Shown piece after piece: positions 12,801 through 27,341 of a stretch of DNA of 57,910 bases. This DNA comes from Nephromyces sp. MM_2019. Its lineage: Eukaryota > Apicomplexa > Aconoidasida > Nephromycida. Location of the stretch: positions 3,932-61,841 of the forward strand of contig JADHZB010002131.1 of assembly GCA_015657535.1 (NCBI GenBank). Direction: 5' to 3'. The notes under the pieces are model-generated. The model was not told where the DNA came from. It worked only from the letters and a program-made list of their open reading frames with translations, and searched no databases. The position numbers and the translations under genes were made by a program. Position 1 is the first letter of the stretch; each line of letters begins with the position of its first letter.

Positions 12801-13571
12801 ATGGATAAACGGCTACTGTCCTGGATTATTGCGCTGCCAACACTGTATCAAATTCCTGATAGCATCCCTGCTTTCGAAGGCATGAAACATTCTCCGCCTA
12901 ACCTGTCGGATTCGTCCACAGCTCACGGCAATCACACCACATCACAGTCCAGTTCTACCACTCGGCTTAATTCGGAACAAAGATCATATGATTCCGTAAA
13001 AGTGCTGGTAGTAGCCGGGCCCTCTGGGGTCGGCAAAGGCACTATCTTGCGGAAACTCCTTGAGAAGTATCCATCCGGTATGGGATATTGTGTGAGCCAC
13101 ACAAGTAGGAAGCCTAGAGAGGGTGAGCTTGAAGGTGTTCATTATTACTTTGTAAATCGTCCTAACTTTATTAGAGCGATTGAAGCGAACGAATTCGTTG
13201 AGCATGCCGAATTTGCCGATAATTTTTATGGGACTTCCCTAAAGGAATTGGAAAGAGTGCAAAACAGTGGGAAAATATGTATTTTAGAGATCGATCTGAA
13301 TGGCGTGAAGCAGGTTATGGCCAGTGCTCTTGGTGATAACGCCAAATACGTTTTTATCAGCCCCCCCAGCATCGAAACTTTGGAGCGCCGTCTGAGAGGA
13401 AGGCGAAGTGAACCCGAAGATATCATTCAGAAGAGGGTTAATGTGGCTATTGCAGAGATTAACCAGGCTAATGATATGAATTTTGACTTGCATCTTGTTA
13501 ATGACGATTTTGAAAAGGCATACAATATTTTTAAGTGTTGGTTGCTTCAGAATTTCCCAGAAATAGTATAA
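12801..13571 (+). CDS. GUK1: Guanylate kinase, single exon, with N-terminal extension
   Basis: Phosphorylates GMP (and dGMP) to the diphosphate using ATP. The ORF is 256 codons. The kinase domain spans about residues 66-256: P-loop GPSGVGKG at 73-80, the GMP-binding SRKPREGE at 102-109 followed by VHYYFV, EFVEHAEFADNFYG at 131-144, ILEIDLNGVKQV at 161-172, the lid RLRGRRSEPEDIIQKR at 197-212, and LVNDD at 232-236. The family is usually about 200 residues, so 65-70 residues are extra at the N-terminus. They begin with MDKRLLSWIIALP and then turn Ser/Thr-rich. The extension could be a targeting leader, or translation may begin at Met28. An upstream overlapping ORF ends inside the first codons of this gene. 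Confidence 0.95.
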   Translation: MDKRLLSWIIALPTLYQIPDSIPAFEGMKHSPPNLSDSSTAHGNHTTSQSSSTTRLNSEQRSYDSVKVLVVAGPSGVGKGTILRKLLEKYPSGMGYCVSHTSRKPREGELEGVHYYFVNRPNFIRAIEANEFVEHAEFADNFYGTSLKELERVQNSGKICILEIDLNGVKQVMASALGDNAKYVFISPPSIETLERRLRGRRSEPEDIIQKRVNVAIAEINQANDMNFDLHLVNDDFEKAYNIFKCWLLQNFPEIV

Positions 13572-16215
13572 TATCGGCACAAAGATAGCCCAGTACCCAT
13601 TGGATGACAGTCGCTACATTGTACGCTCTCTCCTTTTTATTTGCAATGTTCCATCCGAAACATATACCAGCGAGTCTTACTGCTGAAAGCGAATTCTCCA
13701 TGGGTGGGAAGTGAATGCATCTGTCCTGGCTAGAAGATATCACCGGGTTGGATCGAAAAGGTCAGAAGAAAATCCGAATTTTTACCATGTGCACAATATG
13801 CTAGTTGTGTACTCAGTATCAACAGAAAGTAGCACAGTCAATATCAGGTAATATCATGCCATCTAGCAGAGCATGATGGGTATACGAGGAGGTTCCGCGA
13901 GGATATATTTTTGCGGACGATTGGGGACGTTAAAGGGCAATCTGGTGATTGAAACCGTGTCTTACACAACAGCTACTCCATTCAGCTCGATTCGTTTTTC
14001 TTCAGGGTCATTACCATAAAATGCGACTGGTATACTATGCATATTAGTTTAAGTTTATCTCTCGGAGCTACATTGCACTTTCCAAACCATTCTACCGAGC
14101 GCTTTTCGTATGTTAACGTGGTTTACCCTGATTAATCAGCTAGAAATTGTTCTATCCACACTTGTCTTGCTTGCCATAAGAGCTTTACTGGATTAGTTGA
14201 AAGCCACGATCGCTGATGACGGGATTGGGCATTGTAAAAGATTTAAAATTAGCCGGCGTAAGCTGCGGCCTTTCTTGTGTTTTTTGCTTTGTGCCTGAAA
14301 CGAGTGCTTGTCATTATTCGTAGGTAAACTGGGCACAAAGGTGCTCAGAAATTGGGGTGTTTTTCATAGATATGATCGATTTTTTCCTCACTTTATGCGC
14401 TGCGGTGCGATTCCTGCACGTACGTTGACATGTCTACATGTTTTGCACGCCGCTATTCAGGTGTTAGTTTGTCAAGGGTGCGCGAAAAACATTTTCAATG
14501 TGAGAAACTTTAGTGGGCGATGCAAACGAATCTCTAGTGGTTTCTAGGAGCTAGTACCCCATTGAAATGGTATGTATTATTTACACCAGGTGATCAGGCT
14601 AACTGCAACTCTTCCATTGAGTGGAATATTTTCATGACTTGACTTGCGGCGCCTTTATGCGTGGCCCCAAGTTTGGTGAGCATAACGCAGTTTCCGGTAC
14701 ACGTAGCTTTTTTGATGGTTTATTCGTGACCTACGATGGATTGGACTATCAGCATAATAATTGAACTTAGCATTACAGAGTTTGGATTACGTACCTGCCC
14801 ACATCTACTATCACAGCCACCATCGTGACGGATAAGTATTGAATCTCGATGGTACTCTCTCCAGCAGGCTTCATCATTGCAACGATAGTGCAGGAGATGG
14901 TATATTCATGTACCTAAGTTGCAGGCAGCATTCCGTCTGACACCGGCTGGCCTCGAACCGTCTAGTACGTTGAGCCTTTCCTTCTGACCCTCGTCTATCA
15001 TACAGTAGTAAGCGTCGTTGGGGATGCGCGGCAAGTAATACTCTCACTCACGCTACTAAACCTTAGCATTAGCACCACTAGCAGAAACTCACAGTAAGCT
15101 TAAGTAAAAGTGCTCTGGGCCCACCCGCAGACCGGAAATCGCGTATATATATTGGCACAAAGACATGAGTACACGTAGCACCGGCATGGATTGGAAGACA
15201 TGGATACACGCGGAACCGCGCAAAAACACCTCCTACATACAAGTTCTTTTTAGTCATGCGGAATGACCGTAAATCTTAGTGCCCACGGGTACAAATGGAC
15301 TGAAGCTGTGAGGTGCGCAGGACACCGGAACAACATATATAATCCAGCCGGGAAGCAGTTCATTTTATAGAAGTGTAGTTGGGCTGGTCTGGTGTAGCGA
15401 ATGCTTTCGAAAGGTCAATTTATGGCACTGCAAATTTTACCGTTTAATAATATTATTCTTTATGCGGAGAGGCTAAATGGCTCACAACTGCGGGTTGGTA
15501 AAGCTAGATCGAGTGGGTACCGTGTCTCGTTCTGGTAATACTCAACGGTGTCTATCAGATACGGTGCAAACTGAGATGTCCTTGTTCTGCAGCGATGACC
15601 TTGATGTGCTGGCTAAAAAATAAGCCATCTAAGATAACCACGTCGCAGCTTAAGTTTAACTTTGCTTCCTCAAGTTCCAGGACATTTAGAAGAATTAGGG
15701 TTTTCTAAAGAACTCAAGAGTCTGGCCAAATCTTATAGATTAATGAATGGTCCAGAAGAACTAGGCACTATGTACGTAGTACTAAAAATTCTTAAAGTAG
15801 TAAATTCGGAGGTGTGATTGATTGGTGTGCTTTATCAAAGAAATAATCAATAAAGGGACCTGTGGAGTTGTAGCATCGCATAGTCACATAACCTGACTTC
15901 CATCTGTCAACTGGTCAGCGGAAATCAAGTTTGTAACTACAGTACATCAACTGTTTCATCAACAATATATGCTTTGAATTAACTTATCCGCAGGAATGTG
16001 AGGAGATTCATCCATCGCAAGGAAATAGATCTATTCACACAATTACGATGATTTTAATAACTTTTGAAGTCACAATAAGCATAAATCAGCTTAGCAACCA
16101 GCTATTGAAAGTGAAATCACTCCAAGTCTGTATTTTAGCAGTGACTTGATATTTTTTGTATGTACCCCTGGGTCACCACCAGAGTGGGATAGCTCCTTTC
16201 ATTCTATTTAAACAA
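13572..16215. other. 2.6 kb without a recognised gene
   Basis: Between guanylate kinase and the 3' end of the membrane-protein candidate I see only short open frames, none of a family I know. From about 15.7 kb the plus strand becomes A-rich, in line with the minus-strand gene that follows. The first few hundred bases probably include the guanylate kinase 3' UTR. Confidence 0.5.
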
Positions 16216-19200
16216 TCAAGACACGGTGATATCAGGGTTCTCATACTCTCCAAACAGTTTCATCTCTTCTTCGAGTAGCTGCACAATAAAGAGCAAGTCA
16301 ATTGCTAGTTAGAAACCAAGCATAGCCAACAGAGAGAGAACAAAAACAGTGAATTAGTAAGAAAAAGACACACTTATAAGGTCAAAATAAGATGAAGATA
16401 CAAGGTTATCAGAAAATAATGTAACGGCAACGAGGAATTTTTTTCCTAGCGCAGAGGTTGCTGTTGATAATTCACCGCCATGTAACTATGGGTGCAAAGC
16501 TAAAAACGAATTCCATATAAACAAACTAAGCAGGAGTGCTACTGGAAATCTATTTCTCATGGATGCAGTGCAATAAAATGATGCAAAACAATGGTGAATG
16601 ACTCAAGCCTCTCAGACTTAAGAGAAAACCTGTGCGACTAGCAAGCAGAACAAAGTTTGGGCGACTACACACCCAATAGAAATAGAAAAAATTAATCAGT
16701 TCAACTAAAATGCAAATGAGATGTATTAGAGCTACAGCTACCCCAATAAATAATGTGGTGTACAGAGTTCAAAGACTGCGAAAAAAGGGGAACATTTTAT
16801 ATAATCAATTTTACATTAAAACATCAAGTATTTTGACTACACAATTAAAAAAAAACAATAGGATCGCAATCTCATGCTCAACAATAGCAAAAATTATAGC
16901 AATACTTATGGGTATGCATATGGTCACGAATAATTTAACCTTCAAAATAGTTACAAAGCACAATTATAAAAGGCAATGAAAACATTCACGCCTACAATCA
17001 CTTAAATTATCACACATGGTTCAAAATTTCACTCAATCTTACACAAAGCTCAATAACTCTTTGAATTTTTGGGGAGGTAGTAGGAAAGCCTAAATATAGC
17101 TATCATCCTACAAGCTACTAACACGCTTGAGCCTTTTAACTTTGAGGAGATTTATTGGAAAGTCTGTATATAGCTATCGTTCTACAAGCTACCAACATGC
17201 ATAATGGACAAGTATCCAAGCTATAATGAGCTTACCCGTTGCCGTTGCTGCTCAAAGTAATATCGCATAATACGAAGTACTTGGAAAACTCCAAATACGG
17301 AAATTCCAGAGAAAGCAAGCACAACAATGCTCTTCATTAACATCAAGCTCCTGAATATAAAAAAAAACTTTAATCGTTCATAATTTTATAGAAAAAGCTG
17401 CAAAAAGTAGGTGAAGTGATTTTCACGCAGTAACACCTAGCTAAATTCAAAAGCCTCATAAAATTTCCAACATAACTGCAGCAGAGATACCAAACGTGCG
17501 ATATGCTGGCCAGAAGAACTTCAGGCACATCCAAAAAGCTATTTATGCTAGTTTAAATCTCCACAGATAAAACCGCATCTCGCCTAAATCAAGATTCCTA
17601 AACTCTCATACAGTGGTTCCGTTAAAAGGAAAAATATAGTATTAATAGCCACCAAATCCAAGGATAAAGTCACATCATCCTCATGGGCTTGTGGTGCTCG
17701 TCATTAAAAGTAATACAAACACGGTTTCATCACATTTAAAAACAAAAAAATCCAGCAAACAGAATATTGAGTAGAAAAAACTCGTATAATCCTAGAGTAA
17801 CAACGTAATATATATCGAAACAAATTCCAGAAGAAGCACTAAAGCCTGTAATATACACTGAAATCTTCCCAGCAAGGGCCAACATCAGACTAATTAGATT
17901 AAATAAAAAATAAAAGTAAAATCATGAAACAAGAATATTTTCAGTTTTTTAGACAACCTTTAAGCTATGCATGAAACCAGACATATCAAGAGAAGCAGTG
18001 CACGGTAGAGACATAGGTGAAAGTACATTAAAAAACAAAATACAATTCACGAGATTGTATAGGCTTATCAGATATATTAAGCTACAACTCAACATACAAA
18101 AATGCAGCACCAGCCATTTCGAAGATTTATTTTCTTATTTAAGCGTAAGTTCCTTTGAATTATTTCTTTAATTCTCATTTTTCCCGTTAATTTTTCCTAA
18201 TTTTCAGCTATAAAACGTTACGTCTAAAACAAAAAAAATCCTCTTCTAGTACGTAAAAAACCCACATTTATTATAAATTTCAAGTAGAAAAAATGTATAA
18301 CAAAAAAAAAACCCGCAAAGAGTTTAAGCCTAAATTACCTCTTCTAGCACGTAAAAAGCTCACTTGTATTACAAATTTCAAGTAGAAAAAATGTAGAGAA
18401 AAAAAATACGGTACAAATCATAGCGCAAAAAAACGCGCACATCGGAGGGACTCAACAAGTACTATAATGGGAAGTAAAGCATGGATTCTAGATGTTATTG
18501 AGAAGGCGGGAAGATAAACGAACTCATAGTGCTACAAATAATAATCACAAAAAGAGCGTTTTTTATCTTATATTGTAAAGCAATATATGAGGCAGGTTAT
18601 CAGCAATCACTTGTGTGTTAGAAGCAATTGGATGATATCGGGCACATGCTTAGGATTTTAAATATCAAGCCCCTATAACACTGAGTAAACCCAGTAGCGG
18701 AAATAAAAATTGAAGCATGTTGTAGTCACTAAGTATTTTATACAGAAAAGGCTCTGATATAATCAATACAAGAATCACAAATGATTAATTTCTAAATTTC
18801 ATGTGTGTGCACATCATTCTAGAAGCCATAAGCAGTACTGCACGTTGGGTTTATCTTCGCAAACATAAAAATCGTGGAGCAACACACGCAAACTACCTAT
18901 AGTAAAACTTTAAACGGCAAGAGATAAGAGGCGCGATGCTACCAGAACATGCTTACGCACAGGTTATACGAAATGCTTTCATAAAGAAGCGTACTAACGT
19001 ACATGAAGCGTTGCTTGTAGCACATGGGATATTAGGAAACGAAAGCATCATCCAATTCGTTGATACATTCCAGTGTGATGGCAGATGTAGATATATATAT
19101 AATAGTAATTACTTTGGAGTAAACAAATTGGACGTCTGAAGTAAATAATGAGCAATATATCGCACACAGTAATAACAATTGGTAAGCATTGCTCATGCGT

Positions 19201-19941
19201 ATATATGCAGAGCATAAAAAATAGGTGAACAATGAGAATACACGCATGCATACCTATTTCGTTTTGCCAAGAAATCGGCGCTACGCAAAAGTGATTCTGT
19301 CAAAGACACAGCAGTTGATTCCGGTGCGAATAAAAACCTAAAAAACAAAATTTTTAACTTTGAAACAATCAATACATCACGAATTCATCAAATAGCGTAT
19401 AAAGGCGACTACTACCATTTAATACAGCGTGTCACACGCCTTTACTGCATATCAAATAACAGTCAAAGCATGCGGAATATGAATATAATTAATCAAAGTT
19501 TCAAAAATTTAAGACTGCATCATGTGCAAACGCAATTTGATGCCGTAGAAGCAATCAAAAAACACACATAAGATAGCAGAGCCTTGAAGACACTAGAAAA
19601 ACCACCTAGGTACCTGCGTTACCATCTAAAGACTGCCTAGTGGCGTTTACGCACATGCAACAGCATCAAATACTTCATGAACATTTCAACTATAAAATTT
19701 ATTACAAGTTAATAAAAGATAATGCATCCGTATTCATCATCGCGAGCAATAACATGCGAGTAAATTTTCCCTTGTATACACGAAAGTCAAATTTCCCAAA
19801 TATGTCGAAAGAGTGAATATTACAAACTTCGAAGATAAGAGCTGATCTATTCCCGGGATGGAAAAAACTCTCCGGTACGCATTTAAAGAACTGGGGTGCA
19901 AAGCTGGATAGAATGACAGGAAAAAGACTCACGTGAATCAT
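16216..19941 (-). CDS. Candidate type I membrane protein, possibly p24/GOLD-like, four exons
   Basis: Exons on the minus strand: 19941-19706, 19337-19254, 17350-17236, 16278-16216; the phases (2, 2, 0) join into 165 codons ending in TGA. The start MIHVSLFPVILSSFA looks like a signal peptide and is followed by FFKCVPE, then a short beta-rich region to about residue 80. LTESLLRSADFLAKRNR comes just before a membrane segment (about residues 112-130, IVVLAFSGISVFGVFQVL). The segment is followed by RIMRYYFEQQRQR and a tail LLEEEMKLFGEYEN. Known p24 cargo receptors share this plan: signal peptide, an early Cys, a coiled coil, one TM, then an FF-containing cytosolic tail. Here the lumenal part is short and the tail is longer than usual. 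The last two exons and splice sites look sound; exon 1 and its start are less sure. p24 membership is a weak inference. Confidence 0.5.
17063..17202. repeat. Diverged direct repeat, about 65 bp twice, in the third intron of the membrane-protein candidate
   Basis: Copies at about 17063-17128 and 17138-17202 share ATATAGCTATC, then CTACAAGCTAC, then AACA, preceded by a GAGG/GGAAAG segment. They sit directly inside the intron next to the exon at 17236-17350. No other role is seen. Confidence 0.75.
18240..18394. repeat. Direct repeat, about 58 bp twice, in the second intron of the membrane-protein candidate
   Basis: Copies at 18240-18297 and 18338-18394 both begin CCTCTTCTAG and end TTTCAAGTAGAAAAAATGTA. 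They differ at only a few positions, so the duplication is fairly recent. The 40-bp spacer is A-rich. Confidence 0.9.
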
Positions 19942-22900
19942 AAAGCTACGTTGGATCACATTACACGCTAGCCACCATTCTAGGGGAGCTTGATATGGCT
20001 TGAGCTTTCTCAGTCAAACGCCAAACCAATGCTGCCCCAATTTTCAGGCCTATAAAACAGCATAGCCTCGATGCTTAAATCGCAAAGAATTAAAGTAGCA
20101 ATGCTGTTGGCAATAATCTAGGAGTTTCCTTCATAAAATATGTCGGTATTTTCTAAGCATCTGGAAAATTTTGTGAAATATACTGCAGTTGTTCAACTTG
20201 ATGGAAAACCAGTCTATCACAAAAAAGGCAAAAGCCAGGATTTAGGTAACTTTGACAAAAAGCATTGCAGTATGCTGAGAAAGATGTGTGTATACAAACA
20301 GCAAAGCAATAGTGAGAAAAAACCGTATTGACACCGCAAGGGTTTCAGGCTAACAGCCAGAAAACATGAAATTCTTACCAAAAAATTGCTACGAGAACTT
20401 GCTCCTGGTACACTAATCGGTAGAAACACAACACAAACCTCGTACAATCAACATAATTTCGCTGGCAACTACTGTAAAGCATAGCGTGCTGCTGTTTTAC
20501 TTCTCATTCTATCTAGTAAAACGCACAATATCAACCACAAAAAGGTCCATATTTATCCAAAATAGTAAAGCTTCATGCAATACCAAAGAAAGTTCATGGT
20601 TAACGACTTTCGCCGCCACTAATAAGGTTATATACATAAATATATCGAGGAATTAGCTTCAAAATATATACAAAAATACCCTACCTCTAACTTTAGATGG
20701 TAGACGGTGCGAATTCCTTACGTTAAAGCCGGGTTCATCAGTTTGCGAAAGCCTCGGCAATGTCAACAAGAAGCATGATGGTAGCTGTCGATTGGATGTC
20801 AAGGGAGAAAAAGATGCCAAAGTCCTAGCATCCCAGTCCGCAGAAAGTGCTGACCCTTTCCAAATGTTTTGACACCCCAATCTTCTCAAGTTAAAAGTGG
20901 AACTTTCATTTTTATCAATAATTAACCCACCTTGCACCAAATGACTTCGCCCAATTGGAAAAACTTGGAAAAGCGCCATTAAACAGTAGAGAGCAATTTT
21001 TAGATGGTACTTCTGGGGAAATACGTGGGGGAAGACCCCACCGCTTGCAGCACTTGAATGGGAGCACAACATATCCGCACAAATAACTATTAAATCTTAA
21101 TGGGGGGTATTACACATAAATAGAGCGCCTGAGATGAAACACTTGAATCTATACGTGCCGTATCACCGTAGGACCGAAACTTTGCATCACAAAATTCGAT
21201 GTGGTGAATGTGTCAATATGGCAATTCTATTGACTTCAAGGTGCTCTTCACGATTTTGTAGAAGCTTCGCCCCTAACATGCCTATCGAAACACTGAAAGA
21301 CCCGTATGTAACAGCCCTGGTGCGGGCATAGGAAACCGGGGTTTTCAATGTTTCCAGATAATTATGATACTTACAGGAAGCTTAGGGCAGAAACAGAGTG
21401 GTTGTTATTCGAAGATCGAAACTTAAATATTAGGAAAGAACGAAACAAAAGCCTTCAGTATCCACGGAGGTTTAGCTGGAAATGCAGGTACTACAAAATC
21501 GTAAACAAGCAATAGTTCCAAACAACGGAAATAGTGTCCCTAACATGTGGCAAAAGCTAACGCATTCCTCCCTTGCGCAAATTTCGAAGGTCAAAAATAC
21601 AGCTTTAAACGAGTTTTAGCATCCACATCAGAACATGCATCAAATTTAGTGGCCCTGTTTGATAACTGCTCCCCGCAGTTGAAGCTCTGAAGCTAGTAAT
21701 CGGCGTGGTAAAACAATGTTTATACGAGTTTGCATCATAAGTAATTACCCCAGCATATAATTGGTCAAGGCTTACGTGTCACCATTGCGATAGAAGGTAG
21801 CAGATAAAGTTACCTTACACATTTTTGGCAGTGTCTTTGTTGGCATTGCATCAAGTCTGAAATGTAGGAAGTTACTTCAAATAAACACTGGAATCGGCTC
21901 GTGTTGCAAACATGGGCCTAACTCGCTGCTCATAACGAGCTTTTGCTAACAAGCTCATTACATGATAAGTATTGTCAATAGCCACAGGGTTTGGCATTAC
22001 TGAGTAAGCGGTTACTCCACGGGTTTATAGACGCTTCATGTGTAGTGGCGCCAGCGCGCGCCTCAACTGACGAAACCCATTAGTGAACCGAAACGCTTTG
22101 TAGTCGTGGCCTACCCGCGCCACTGATACATGTCGACTGTGCTCGAACAGGGTCACTTCTATAGTGAATACAACTGTTCATCAACACATAAATAGACGAC
22201 ACCTCAAGCTGCGATGAAGAGTTGAGCGTCGCTCCCTTACGGAATCGTACGAGTAGTGCTTACCGGGAAGTCTCGCGTTGATGGCCCCGTGCCTTCGTGT
22301 TGAGCTTCGCCGTTTGCATTGCGCCGTTTTGGTGACGATCCGCTTCGGCGGAGGGAGTCGGCGGTTCAGAGCAGTCAATGTGTCTATATTTTGTGTGGGT
22401 GGAAGCCTCGGTTAATACCGTTTTGAGCTTTGTGGTCGGGCTTTGCGCTCCGGCTGATAGAGAAGTATTCCATGAGGTAGTGGAAGGGTTTATTGTGGTG
22501 AAGTGTGTGTTACGATTTGGCGTGTGTGCTTGTGTTAGTTTTTGTGTGTAGTGGAGATGCTAGACAGGTACTTGTGGAGGATGAAGCGAAGGTTGGATGT
22601 TGTATGTGGTGGCATTGCATTGTTTTCTCGCTCCCGGTATACCACAATGATGGGTTCTGCGGTTCTTAGAAGCTTAGGTACATACTGAGGTGTTAGGCAA
22701 GGTGTTTTAATGTTTTCGTGGACACTACTGTGGTGTGTAGTGTCTGTCAGCAACGTGTGTCGGAGGTCGCATCTGTACTCTTGTGTTCTATGTATATGTG
22801 GCAATGTTGGACTAGATTTTCAGGTCTATCTAATATTGGAGAAGTGTGGTGATTACGGTGAAGAAGGAATGTGTTAGGCAGTTAAGTCGTGGCATGTATT

Positions 22901-23441
22901 TCTGTGGGGCTCTTGCAGCGAACTGCTTAAGCTTGTTGCTAGCTGTACTTCCAAATATATAGGAGTAGATAAATCATGAAACGTTACAACGGTATGTGCG
23001 TGATGAGGTTGGTTTTAATACCATCAAGGAGGGGTTGTAGGATTGTACAATAGGGAGATAAGTTCAGGTACCGGTCACGGTTAGGTCGCCTTAAACGGGC
23101 TGTTAGCGGTTTCTCCTGTGCTCTCCGGGGCGTATGCTGCATATGTCGCTGAGTCATAAAATGGTGGGGTTGTAGGAGAAGTGGCTAAGATGGTGGACGT
23201 AGGAAAGCGAATGGAAGTTGTGTAGCTGTGTACAATCTCCATGTCGGAGTGACGGCTTACCTCTACTTTAGCACGATGGGCTCTAAGCCTAAATTGGACC
23301 TTATGGGAAGTCTCGTGCTAGGTGTGCAGGTCAGCGCTTGGGGAGGGCACAATGCAATGTAAGCGGCGCTTTTAGAGTATAGTGCGAAGGTCCGTATTTT
23401 CTGATCGTGGGATTCTCGGTTGTCTGAACGGTCACTACAGA
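19942..23441. other. 3.5 kb without a firm gene; compositionally uneven
   Basis: Up to about 21.5 kb the plus strand is A-rich. At 22.0-22.4 kb GC rises, and from about 22.38 to 23.35 kb the plus strand is strongly G+T-rich (many TGTGT and GTGG stretches). No rRNA, tRNA or snRNA was recognised. A minus-strand open frame at 20659-21072 is listed separately. Confidence 0.5.
20659..21072 (-). CDS. Open frame of 137 codons, unknown, possible first exon
   Basis: The frame starts with ATG at 21072. It contains a hydrophobic stretch (YHLKIALYCLMALFQVF, about residues 22-38), followed by polar sequence with no recognised domain. A plausible donor (GAG then GTAGGG) lies near its 3' end. It would sit 5' of the membrane-protein candidate on the same strand, but its phase at that donor does not join the exon at 19706-19941. 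It may be a separate gene, an alternative first exon, or chance. Confidence 0.2.
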   Translation of the reverse strand: MLCSHSSAASGGVFPHVFPQKYHLKIALYCLMALFQVFPIGRSHLVQGGLIIDKNESSTFNLRRLGCQNIWKGSALSADWDARTLASFSPLTSNRQLPSCFLLTLPRLSQTDEPGFNVRNSHRLPSKVRGRVFLYIF

Positions 23442-23741
23442 AAATTCAGTAGCTGTCTTACCTGACAATTCACCTTCAAGATTAATCAAAGCTCCCCCGG
23501 AATTTTCAGGATTTGTAGAAGGAGCTGTATGAAATCTTCTATCCTGCAGCACCTACGCGATTTCTGCCTAAGCACTAACAATTCCAGAGGCGACGGTATG
23601 TGATAGTACGAAGTGATCACCTATAGCTGCAACGAAATATCCTACTTCAAAGTCATCATAGTAGCCTGTAACACATTTTGTTGCAGAATTATATTGCGCC
23701 TGTATAACCACTACATCAGTTTCTTGATCTGAGCGTATTAA
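23442..23741 (-). pseudogene. Decayed HtrA/Deg (DegP-type) serine protease fragment
   Basis: One minus-strand frame, interrupted by TAG stops at 23570-23568 and 23555-23553, reads like the protease core of bacterial HtrA. LIRSDQETDVVVIQA matches the segment around the catalytic Asp (usually VIGSDPxTDxAVLQI). VGYFVAAIGDHFVLSHTVAS then GIVSA matches VGDFVxAIGNPFGLxxTVTSGIVSA. After the stops, STNPENSGGALINLEGEL matches INPGNSGGALVNLNGEL with the catalytic Ser kept. The HDS order and spacing fit; the His segment upstream and the PDZ domains are not recognisable. Identity is closest in style to proteobacterial DegP/DegQ or mitochondrial HtrA2, not to plant-type Deg9. No splice sites rescue the frame. 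I read it as a dead gene copy, perhaps acquired from a bacterium or organelle. Confidence 0.75.
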
Positions 23742-24415
23742 CTTCTCTAGTACATAGTACGTGATAAGATGCTATCATACACTAAATGGCCCCTCACTTC
23801 TTATCATTTCGTCGCTGCATTACAAAGGTGTTGCCCAATTTGGTCGGAGCACCCTCTTTGTTACGACACCATATTATGAGGTTTAATGTATTCCAGCATC
23901 AATATTTAAGTGTCCAATAGCGGCGACCCCGTGCGCGTACTTCATAAGAATTCAATGCTTAATAGCTAATACCATTAAGGCTGGAGGGCGCACAACTCAG
24001 AAGTTTCAATGCCACCTGAGAAGGTTCCTGTGAGGCCACGCACTATTAACACTACGGTGACCGGCATGAAATCAACAGCTTTTGACTTGGAAACGCATGT
24101 TCAATTCCTGTGCTAGAGCGTTGTGAGTAGTCGTGGGTATTAATCAGAGAAGCCCTTATCTAAAACACAACGCGCGCCGTCATATCTCTTCGAAAGCAGA
24201 CAAGGTCATGGTACAACGAATTGCAACGCCTGTTCCCACTAACACTCCATAATATCGTGCTGCGCCCTAGAAAAATCATCCTAGCTGGTACTTCGGTGCT
24301 TCCTTGATTAGGTTTACATTCTTTAGTTCATCATATGTGCCTACAAGGCTCGTTTTCAGGTCTTCACAGTGAACAAAACTTTTTTTTCAAAGTAAGGGAT
24401 TAAATTGTCAACAAC

Positions 24416-27341
<2,926 letters not shown>

